From contig NZ_WMBT01000010.1 in NCBI RefSeq assembly GCF_009708075.1, positions 1-64,000 of the forward strand: a stretch of 64,000 bases of DNA, in the 5' to 3' direction. The stretch is from Paracoccus lichenicola (GTDB lineage Bacteria; Pseudomonadota; Alphaproteobacteria; Rhodobacterales; Rhodobacteraceae). This document shows, piece by piece, positions 42,916-51,400 of the stretch; the stretch's first letter is position 1; each line of letters opens with the position of its first letter. The notes beneath the pieces were generated by a model. It did not search any database, was not told the origin of the DNA, and saw nothing but the letters and a program-made list of their open reading frames with translations. Position numbers and translations under genes: made by a program.

Positions 42916-44047
42916 AGACGTTGTCCGCTGTGACATAGGGATAGAACCCCGCCTCTGCCGCCTTTTGCGCGATCAGCGCGCGCAGCGCCTCGGGCTGCTG
43001 CGGGGGGAACTGGGTGGCGATGTCCAGCGACAGGACCGCCACGCCCTGGCTGCGGTAATCCTCTTGCAGGGCCTCGGTCGTGTGGACATGGGTCGAGGGG
43101 GCCGAGACGTTTTCCACCATGATGGCGTCGATCCGGTCCAGATAGTCGGAAAACGCCGCCCGGCCCCGGGGATCCGCGTCCCCGGCGGCATCGCGCCCGA
43201 TGAAGACGCCGTTGTTCACCACGACAAAGGCGTCGCATTTCCACTGGCGCGCCCGGTCGGCCACCAGTCCCACCAGGCGCATCATCTCGCGCGCCATGCC
43301 GGGGGCATCCTTGGGTCCGTCGGGGCGCTTGCCCGGGGGCCAGACAAGGGTCTTGTCCATCGCGTGGCTGTAGTAATGCAGCACGTCGTCCAGGAACAGC
43401 CCGTCGATCCCGGTCTGCATCAGCCGGTCCACCCGTTCCAGCAGGATGGCGTGCCAGGCGTCCGTCCAGAAGGCGGACAGGTGTTCCTTGTGAACCGTGG
43501 CGGGACCGTACCAGTCCGGCAGGACGGCGGGCGGGGGCGCGTCAATGCCGCCCATCCGGTCGATCCAGTAGTCGCGGTAATGCTCGATCTCGGTGACGTT
43601 CAGATAGCCGAGCGCCGGGCGGGCGCCGCCCCGGTTGATCCTGGCCATCTCCTCGGGGGTGAACAGGACCTCACGGCCGGTGTCGCTGTAGGGCGCGCCG
43701 ATCCGGGTGACTTCCAGGATCAGCAGCCCGTGCGGCTGGCGCGACAGCGTGTCGGCGTCATAGGTGGTGCCCCAGTACTGGACCGCGAAGCCGTCCTGCA
43801 GGGTTTCGGCCAGCCGGGCGGCGCGGGCGCGTGGACCCGACATCAGGCATTCCTGGCGAGGCGGCGGATGAAGGGCGGCATCCTGGGCGCGGACCATGCC
43901 GCCGGGCAGGCCGGCGGCGATCAGCCCGGACAGGGCGGCGGGCCAAAGCAGGGACGTGGTGTTCAAGGCGTGTTTCCCGAAAGGCGCCGCCCCCCGGCGC
44001 GGGGCCGGATCAGGCGCGTGCAGGGCATCGCCGTTCCCCGGGATCAT
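42857..44047 (-). CDS. GH114-family endo-glycosidase (split-off PelA hydrolase partner)
   Basis: A secreted or periplasmic (beta/alpha)8 glycosidase of the GH114 family, whose known members cleave alpha-1,4-linked galactosamine polymers. Landmarks are PALGYLNVTEIEHYRDYW, GIDGLFLDDVLHYY (catalytic Asp) and IDAIMVENVSAP (catalytic Glu). A hydrophobic signal segment lies at residues 31-55 (LLWPAALSGLIAAGLPGG). With the ATG at 44047 the head is long; a TTG at 43966 would give a standard signal peptide, so the start is uncertain. It is last in the unit RTX protein-glmM-glmS-galE, 12 bases after galE. Pseudomonas PelA carries a hydrolase domain on the same chain as the deacetylase; here it is separate. 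Confidence 0.85.
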   Translation of the reverse strand: MIPGNGDALHAPDPAPRRGAAPFGKHALNTTSLLWPAALSGLIAAGLPGGMVRAQDAALHPPPRQECLMSGPRARAARLAETLQDGFAVQYWGTTYDADTLSRQPHGLLILEVTRIGAPYSDTGREVLFTPEEMARINRGGARPALGYLNVTEIEHYRDYWIDRMGGIDAPPPAVLPDWYGPATVHKEHLSAFWTDAWHAILLERVDRLMQTGIDGLFLDDVLHYYSHAMDKTLVWPPGKRPDGPKDAPGMAREMMRLVGLVADRARQWKCDAFVVVNNGVFIGRDAAGDADPRGRAAFSDYLDRIDAIMVENVSAPSTHVHTTEALQEDYRSQGVAVLSLDIATQFPPQQPEALRALIAQKAAEAGFYPYVTADNVFNQVYPAMRTAPRGPGAPE

Positions 44048-44059
44048 CCATGCAAGGTC

Positions 44060-45184
44060 CTAGGTGGCGGTGCGCAGGCCCGGGGCCGCAGCCATTGGTC
44101 CGAGATCCGATCTCGCCACAAGATAGGGCCTGCTGTCCAGCGCCGCCTGCTGCTGGAAGGTCCAGTGGTCGGCGCACATCCGGGCCAGGTCGCGGGTCGC
44201 GCGCCATCCCAGGACCGCGCCCGCGCGGCAGGGATCGGCCAGCGACACCGCGACATCGCCCGGGCGGCGGGCGGTCACGCGGTAGGGGACGGGGAACCCG
44301 CAGGCCTGCGAAAAGGCGTCGATGATCTGGAGCACGCTGTAGCCCGTGCCGGTGCCCAGGTTGATGCGCATGTGGCGGTCCTCGAAGCCGGGACCGAACA
44401 TCCGCTCGATCGCGGCGACATGGCCCCGCGCCAGGTCCATCACGTGGATATAGTCGCGCACGCCCGTGCCGTCGGGCGTGTCGTAGTCGGCGCCGAAGAC
44501 CTGCACCTCGGGGCGCTGGCCGATGGCGGTCTGGGCCACATAGGGAAACAGGTTGTTGGGCACGTCGCGCGGGTTTTCTCCGATCAGCCCGCTGGGATGG
44601 GCGCCCACCGGATTGAAATAGCGCAGCGAGATCGCCTGGAAGCGCGGATCGGCCGTCACCAGGTCGTCCACCATCTCCTCGATCATCAGCTTGGTGCGGC
44701 CATAGGGGTTGGTGGTCCCGGTGGGCGCGGTCTCGGGGATCGGCAGCACCTTGGGGATGCCGTAAACCGTGGCCGAGGACGAGAAGACCAGCTTGCCCAC
44801 CCCCGCCGCCTGCATCCCCTGCAACAGCGAGATGGCCCCCAGAAGGTTGTCGCGGAAATAGAGCAGCGGGTCGGCCACCGATTGGCCCACCGCCTTCTTG
44901 CCGGCCAGGTGGATCACCGCGTCGATGCGGTATTGCCGCAGGACCTCGGTGACGACCGCGCGGTCGCGGACATCGCCTTCGACTAGCACGACCGTGCCCC
45001 TGGCGATCTGGGGGATGCGGGCGACGGTGCGGCGGTCCGAATTCTCGAAGTTGTCGAGGATGACGACCCGGTGGCCCGCCTCCAGCAGCTCGACCACCAC
45101 ATGCGAGCCGATATATCCGGCGCCGCCGGTCGCCAGGATGGTCCTGGCCTGGGGGGATTTGGAAACCTTTGGCTTGGGCATCAT
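44060..45184 (-). CDS. galE: UDP-glucose/UDP-GlcNAc 4-epimerase
   Basis: A 374-residue extended SDR epimerase: NAD-binding TGGAGYIGSHV (about 19-29), active-site SSSATVYG and YGRTK (YxxxK), RYFNPVGAHPSG and TPDGTGVRDYIHVMDLA. It interconverts UDP-Glc/UDP-Gal or UDP-GlcNAc/UDP-GalNAc. In an operon with glmM and glmS and Pel genes, production of UDP-GalNAc is the natural role. The C-terminus has a ~25-residue extension beyond typical GalE. Start overlaps the glmS stop. Confidence 0.95.
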   Translation of the reverse strand: MMPKPKVSKSPQARTILATGGAGYIGSHVVVELLEAGHRVVILDNFENSDRRTVARIPQIARGTVVLVEGDVRDRAVVTEVLRQYRIDAVIHLAGKKAVGQSVADPLLYFRDNLLGAISLLQGMQAAGVGKLVFSSSATVYGIPKVLPIPETAPTGTTNPYGRTKLMIEEMVDDLVTADPRFQAISLRYFNPVGAHPSGLIGENPRDVPNNLFPYVAQTAIGQRPEVQVFGADYDTPDGTGVRDYIHVMDLARGHVAAIERMFGPGFEDRHMRINLGTGTGYSVLQIIDAFSQACGFPVPYRVTARRPGDVAVSLADPCRAGAVLGWRATRDLARMCADHWTFQQQAALDSRPYLVARSDLGPMAAAPGLRTAT

Positions 45185-47004
45185 TCCACCGTGACGGACT
45201 TGGCAAGGTTGCGGGGCTGGTCCACGTCCGTGCCCTTGGCGACGGCGGCGTGATAGGCGATGAACTGGACCGCGACGGCATAGACGAAGGGGGCCAGCAG
45301 CGGATCGACGGCGGGCAGGGTGACGCTGCGCCAGACCTCGTCCGCCATGGCGCGGCAGGCGGCACCGTCCCCGATCAGGGCCACGCGCCCCTTGCGCCCC
45401 ATCACCTCGCGCAGGTTCGAGGCCATCTTCTCGAACAGGGCGTCATGGGGGGCCAGGGCGATGATGGGCGTGGCCTCGTCCACCAGCGCGATGGGACCGT
45501 GCTTGATCTCTCCCGCCGCATAGCCCTCGGCGTGGATATAGGTGATCTCCTTGAGCTTCAGCGCCCCTTCCAGCGCCAGCGGGAACATCAGCCCGCGCCC
45601 CAGGAACAGCGCGTCGCTGGCCTCGGCGATGTCGCGGGCCAGGGCCTCGAACTGCCCTTCCAGCGCGATCGTCTCGGACATCAGGCGCGGGACGGTGGAC
45701 AGCAGGTCCACATGGGCGCGTTCCCCGGCCCCGTCGATTTCGCCGCGCTTGCGGGCGATCATCACGGCCAGCGCCGACAGGCACAGCACCATCGCGGTGA
45801 AGGCCTTGGTGGAGGCCACGCCGATCTCGGGTCCGGCATGGATCGGCAACACGATGTCGGCCTCTCGCGCGATGGTCGAGGTGGTGACGTTGACCAGCCC
45901 CAGCGTGACCTGGCGCTGCGCCTTGGCATAGCGGAGGGCTGCCAGCGTGTCGGCGGTCTCGCCCGACTGGCTGACGACCATCGTGACGCCCCGCGCGGGC
46001 AGCGGCGGCTCGCGATAGCGGAACTCGGACGCGATCTCGATTTCCACGGGCAGGCGGGCCACGCGTTCCATCCAGACCTTGGCGACGTGGGCGGCATAGA
46101 AGGCGGTGCCGCAGGCGACGATGGTCAGGCGCGGGATCCGCGCCCAGTCCACGGCCTCGGCCGCGCAGGCGATGCGCTGGCGGTCGTCCGAGATCCAGGC
46201 CCCGAGCGCGCGGGCGATGACCGAGGGCTGTTCGTGGATCTCCTTGGCCATGAAGTGCCGGTGCTGGCCCTTGTCGGCGATGATCGTGTCCAGCGCGACG
46301 GTCTGGATCTCGCGCGCCACAGGGTTGCCGCCCGCGTCGTGGATGCGCACGCCGCCCCGCGTCAGGACGGCCCAATCGCCTTCCTCGAGATAGCAGATGC
46401 GGTTGGTCATCGCGGCCAGCGCGATGGCGTCGGAGCCCACGAAGTTCTCGCCCTCGCCCAGGCCGATGACCAGCGGCGATCCGCGCCGGGCGCAGATCAG
46501 CAGGTCGGGCCGTCCGTCGAAGACGAAGCACAGCGCATAGGCGCCGCGCAGCCTGGCGATGGTGGCGGCGGCGGCGTCCTCGCAGCTCAGCCCCCGCGCC
46601 AGCATGGATGCGCAGAGCGTGGCGATCACCTCGGTGTCGGTCTGGGACTCGAAGCCGTAGCCTGCGGCGGCAAGGTCGCGCTTCAGTTCCAGATAGTTCT
46701 CGATGATGCCGTTGTGGACCACCGCGACGGGACCGCAGCGGTGGGGATGGGCATTGGCCTCGGTCGGGCCGCCGTGGGTGGCCCAGCGGGTATGGCCGAT
46801 GCCGGTGGTGCCGGGCAGCGGCTGTTGGGCCACAAGCCGGGCCAGGGCCGACAGCTTGCCCACGGCCCGGCGGCGGTCCAGCACGCCGCCTTCCAGGATG
46901 GCCAGGCCCGCGGAATCATAGCCGCGGTATTCCAGCCGCCCCAACGAGGCCAGCAGGATCCGGGCCGCGGGTTCCTTGGCGATGACGCCGACGATGCCGC
47001 ACAT
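45181..47004 (-). CDS. glmS: Glutamine-fructose-6-phosphate aminotransferase (isomerising)
   Basis: A 607-residue GlmS, full length. N-terminal glutaminase domain starts with the catalytic Cys (MCGIVGVI), then IGHTRWATHGGPTEANAHPH; the two SIS isomerase domains carry SQSGETADT and the C-terminal end AKSVTVE. It makes glucosamine-6-phosphate, the first step to UDP-GlcNAc. Twelve bases separate it from glmM. A second, housekeeping copy probably exists elsewhere in the genome, this one being dedicated to exopolysaccharide (inference). Confidence 0.97.
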   Translation of the reverse strand: MCGIVGVIAKEPAARILLASLGRLEYRGYDSAGLAILEGGVLDRRRAVGKLSALARLVAQQPLPGTTGIGHTRWATHGGPTEANAHPHRCGPVAVVHNGIIENYLELKRDLAAAGYGFESQTDTEVIATLCASMLARGLSCEDAAAATIARLRGAYALCFVFDGRPDLLICARRGSPLVIGLGEGENFVGSDAIALAAMTNRICYLEEGDWAVLTRGGVRIHDAGGNPVAREIQTVALDTIIADKGQHRHFMAKEIHEQPSVIARALGAWISDDRQRIACAAEAVDWARIPRLTIVACGTAFYAAHVAKVWMERVARLPVEIEIASEFRYREPPLPARGVTMVVSQSGETADTLAALRYAKAQRQVTLGLVNVTTSTIAREADIVLPIHAGPEIGVASTKAFTAMVLCLSALAVMIARKRGEIDGAGERAHVDLLSTVPRLMSETIALEGQFEALARDIAEASDALFLGRGLMFPLALEGALKLKEITYIHAEGYAAGEIKHGPIALVDEATPIIALAPHDALFEKMASNLREVMGRKGRVALIGDGAACRAMADEVWRSVTLPAVDPLLAPFVYAVAVQFIAYHAAVAKGTDVDQPRNLAKSVTVE

Positions 47005-47016
47005 GGTTCATTCTCC

Positions 47017-48420
47017 TCAGGCGCTGCGGGCCAGCGGGGGCCGCGCGGGGACCGTCGCGAAGGCGGCGGGACGGGGGGGCAGGACATCGCCGCGCAGCAC
47101 GTGGCTGACCTCGTCGGCGATGGCGGCCAGCAGGTCCGCGTCCTCGCCCTCGGCCATGATGCGCACCAGCGGCTCGGTCCCGGACGGGCGGACCATCAGC
47201 CGCCCCGCGCCGCCAAGCCGCCGGGTCATGCGGTCGATCACGTCGATCACGGCGGGGCGGTCCAGGGGCGCGGTGCCGCGCTCGACGGGGACGTTGCGGG
47301 TGATCTGGGGCAGCGGCTCGAATCGCGACAGCACCTCGGAGGCGGGGCGGTCGGCCTCGCGCATCGCGGCCAGGGCCTGCAGGGCGGCGACCAGGCCGTC
47401 GCCGGTGGTGCTGAACTCGGACAGGATGATGTGGCCGGACTGCTCGCCCCCCACCGTGCAGCCGGTCTGGCGCATCCGTTCCACCACGTGGCGGTCGCCG
47501 ACCCTGGTGGTGATGGTGCCGATGCCCCGGGCGGCCAGGTGGCGTTCCAGCCCGGAGTTCGACATCACGGTGGCCACAAGCGTGTCATGGGCCAGCTTTC
47601 CTTGGGCATGGGCGCGTTCGGCGATCACGCACATCAGCTGGTCGCCATCGACCAGACGGCCTTTCTCGTCGATCAGGTGGACCCGGTCGGCGTCGCCGTC
47701 CAGGCTGATGCCCAGATCCGCGCCATGGGCCAGGACCGCGTCGATGCAGGCCTGCGGCGCGGTGGACCCGCAGCCCGCGTTGATGTTGGTGCCGTTGGGT
47801 TCCGTGCCCACGCGGATCACCTCGGCCCCCAGTTCCCAGATCAGGTCCGGCCCGACGCGGTGCGCGGCGCCGTTGGCGGCGTCCACGACCACGCGCAGCC
47901 CGTCCAGGCGCAGCCCGCGCGGAAAGGCGTGCTTGACGAATTCCATGTAGCGTTCGCCCGCGCCGTCGATGCGCCTGACATGACCGATCAGCGAAGGCTC
48001 TGCCAGGTCGCCGGTCCGGCCCATCGCGGTCTCGATGGCGGCCTCGTCCGCGTCCGACAGCTTGAAGCCGTCGGGGGCGAAGAACTTGATGCCGTTGTCG
48101 GGGTGCGGGTTGTGCGAGGCCGAGATCATCACCCCCAGATCAGCGCGCAGCGAGCGGGTCAGCATCCCGATGGCGGGCGTGGGCAGCGGGCCGGTCAGCA
48201 GGACGTTCATCCCCGCCGAGGTGAAGCCCGCCACCAGCGCGCTTTCGACCATGTAGCCCGACAGCCGCGTGTCCTTGCCGATCACCACGGTGCGCGATTG
48301 TCCCGCGCGCAGGACATGGCGCCCCGCCGCGCGGCCAAGCTGCATGACGGCCTCGGGCGTGATGGGCCAGACATTCGCGCGTCCCCGGACGCCATCGGTT
48401 CCGAAAAGCTTCTTGTCCAT
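47017..48420 (-). CDS. glmM: Phosphoglucosamine mutase
   Basis: A 467-residue alpha-D-phosphohexomutase: start KLFGTDGVRGRAN, phosphoserine loop MISASHNPHPDNGIK (about 99-113), metal loop LDGDADRVH, sugar-binding GGEQSGHII and phosphate-binding RPSGTEPLVRIM. It converts GlcN-6-P to GlcN-1-P. The C-terminal tail (ALRPPRPAAFATVP region) is slightly longer than usual. Lies 33 bases after the RTX protein gene in the same unit. Confidence 0.97.
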   Translation of the reverse strand: MDKKLFGTDGVRGRANVWPITPEAVMQLGRAAGRHVLRAGQSRTVVIGKDTRLSGYMVESALVAGFTSAGMNVLLTGPLPTPAIGMLTRSLRADLGVMISASHNPHPDNGIKFFAPDGFKLSDADEAAIETAMGRTGDLAEPSLIGHVRRIDGAGERYMEFVKHAFPRGLRLDGLRVVVDAANGAAHRVGPDLIWELGAEVIRVGTEPNGTNINAGCGSTAPQACIDAVLAHGADLGISLDGDADRVHLIDEKGRLVDGDQLMCVIAERAHAQGKLAHDTLVATVMSNSGLERHLAARGIGTITTRVGDRHVVERMRQTGCTVGGEQSGHIILSEFSTTGDGLVAALQALAAMREADRPASEVLSRFEPLPQITRNVPVERGTAPLDRPAVIDVIDRMTRRLGGAGRLMVRPSGTEPLVRIMAEGEDADLLAAIADEVSHVLRGDVLPPRPAAFATVPARPPLARSA

Positions 48421-48453
48421 GGCGATGTCCCCTCGTTTTTTCTCGGATCGGCT

Positions 48454-51400
48454 TCAGACCAGGAAGGAATTGACGATGTCGGAGGCCAGCAGGTCGGCGG
48501 CGTCCAGCCCCGCCAGCAGCAGGTGGCTGGTGCCCCGGACCAGCTCCAGCCCGTCGGCGGTATCGACAAAGGCGGCGCGGGCGGCAGTGGCGCTGGTGAA
48601 CCCGAAGTTGCGCAATTCCAGCCGGTCCACGCCGCTGTCGAAATCCAGGATCCGGTCAAAGGCCTCACCCGCGCGGAAGACGAAGCGGTCCGCGCCGCCT
48701 GCGCCGAACAGCACGTCGTTGCCGCCACGGCCTTCCAGCCGGTTGGCCCCGGTGCCGCCCAGCAGGATGTCGGTGGCCCTGCCGCCGACCAGGTTCGCCC
48801 CCGCCGTCAGGAAATCGACCAGGGCCGCGTTCTGCTTGAGGGTGTTGAAGGCCAGCGACACGGTGCCCGCGCCCAGCGTCGCGCCGTCCGCGCCGGTGAT
48901 GCGGACGGGGATGTTGCCCTGGGTCTTGAGATCGACCAGAACCTCTCCCTTGCCCTGGAAGCTGAAGTTCAGGTCGGAGCCGTTGCCCGTGACCGAGATC
49001 AGCTCGCCCCGCATCGGCAGGGCGGCGATGCGGGTCACGTCGGCGATCGTGCTGCCCAGCGTGACCTGGAAGGTGCCGCCGGCGCGGGGCAGGAACACGG
49101 AATCCTCGTCCCAGGCATACCAGTTGGCGACCGAGGCGATGCGGCCTTCCTTGCCCATGTCCAGCGCGAAATTGCCCGCGTCACTGGACCCCACGGTCGC
49201 GGTGACGACATTGCCCGCGCGCGTGGCGGTCAGGGTGCTTGCCGCGAAGCTGTCGATCCGATCGGCCAGATCCTTGCCGGTGACGAACTCGGCCCCGCCG
49301 GCGGCGGCGGCGGCGATCAGCGACTGGAACATCTGGAGGTTATAAACCTGCGCGGGATCGTTCAGCCAGTTGGTCGGGCCATAGTCGTGCCAGGGAAAGG
49401 CCAGGATCGGCGTCGTCCCGTTGGCGGTCAGCGTGGAGAATTCCTTGAGCCAGGCGGCCTCGGCCTGCTGCGGGGTCATGCCGCCCCAACCGACCAGCGA
49501 GAAATCGAAGGACATGTTCGGGGCCAGATACACCTGCCCCTTCTCGCCCGGCGTCAGATAGCCGAAGGCCCCGGGATAGCCCGCCCCGGTGCCCGAATAG
49601 CCGCCGCTGAGGTAATCGAAGAACCCGATCATCTCGCGCGTGGCGTCCAGCCGCTCGGGCGCGCCGGGAACGGCGGCGCCGGTGATGGGGATGCCCAGTT
49701 CGCGTTCGATGATCAGCTTGGAATACTTGAACTGGAAGGTATAGGACGATTCCAGGACCGCGCGTTCCACCTCGGTCAGCGCCAGCACGCTGACGGCGTT
49801 CGGGTTGGCGGGGTTGGTGCGGGCCAGCAGGTCGGCCAGCATGGCGTTGATCTGGCTGGCCGACATCCGCGACAGGGTGTTCAGCACGGCGGCGTCGGCA
49901 TCCTCGTGGGTCGCATAGGGCGACCAGACCGGCACGCCGGCATTCACGACATTGGCATAGGCCGCGATCCGCGCCTGCAGCATCTGGTCCGTGATCACAT
50001 CGGGCAGCAGCAGGTTGGTGTCGTGGGGGTGGGTAAAGGAATGGGACCCGATCTCGCTTTCCAGGGCGCGGATGCGGTCGTAATAGGGCTTGGAGACCGC
50101 CCAGTTCGTCACCTGGTCGGGCGCATAGGCCCCGACATTGACGTAATAGGACCCGACGAAGCCGTATTGGGCATACCAGTTCTCGATGATGGGCAGCAGC
50201 GCGTCGTAGATGCCGGGATCCCGGTCGCTGACATCATAGGTTTCCTGCGACTGGTCCATGTCGTTGCGCGAATAGAACAGCGACTTGTGGCGCGTCATCA
50301 GCAGGGAAACATCGGGCGCATTGTCCTGAAGCACCCAGTCGATCGCCTCGCCCAGGATGTTGTTGTTGCCCATGATCGCGTCGGTGGCGAAATGGACGTT
50401 GCGGCCCCCGGTCTGGGTGGCGATCACGGCGTCGTGGACGCCGCCGGTCACGACCTGCTCGAACAGGACCTTGCCGGTGCCGGTGGTGTCGGTGAAGTTC
50501 AGATAGGCGGTGTTGCCATAGGTGCCGACGACCTGGCCCGCGCCGTAGCCGTCCAGGATCGGATGGACCGCGCCCCCCGCCGCGCGCAGCGTGACCCCGC
50601 CCGTGGCGCCGAAGCCTTCCAGCGTGACGCCCAGCAGCGACTTCATCCGGGCATAGGAATCCCCGGCGATCGCCGCCCCCGTCTCGTCATTGGTCATGAA
50701 GTTGCCCGCGGCGATCAGGCCCACGCCGTAATCGCGCACCGCGGTCGCCAGCGACGTGGCGATGGCCGCGGCCTGCCCCCCCTGCACATGCGAGAAGCCG
50801 GGAAAGACGATGGCGTCATAGCCCGCCAGCGCGGTCGGGTTCAGCAGGTCGGCCTCGGTCAGCAGGTCGAAGGGGACGCCCGCCTGCATGGCCTGGTTCT
50901 GGGCGGCCATGAACAACTGCCCGTAGGCGGTCTTGTCATAGAAATTGGCCGCCGAGGTGTCCGAATAGACGATGGCGATGCGCGATTGCGGCGCGTCCAC
51001 GGGGTTCGGCGGCGGGGCCGTGCCCACGACCAGGTTGGCGCTGGCATAGTCGCCCGGCAGGAAGACGGAATCGTTCACGTCGGCCAGCACGCGGACCTGG
51101 CCGGGATTGCCCGCCAGCAGGGCCTTGGGCACCGCGACCTCGAACCCGGTGCCGTCGGCGCTGCGGCCGAATTTCAGCTCGGCCACGAAGGTCTGGCCCG
51201 CCGCGCCGCTGTAAAGCCGCGCGGTGCCGTCGGCGCCGATGTTGATGTTGTATTCCGACCCCCCGGCCCACCCCCAGACCTTGTAGCCGGTGGCGCTGTT
51301 CACGTCGCTGTCCAGCCAGATCGTGGTGTTCGCCCCGACCGCCGTTCCGCCGATGGCGAAGACATAGCTGTCACCCGCCGGGTCGGACACAAGCTGGCCG

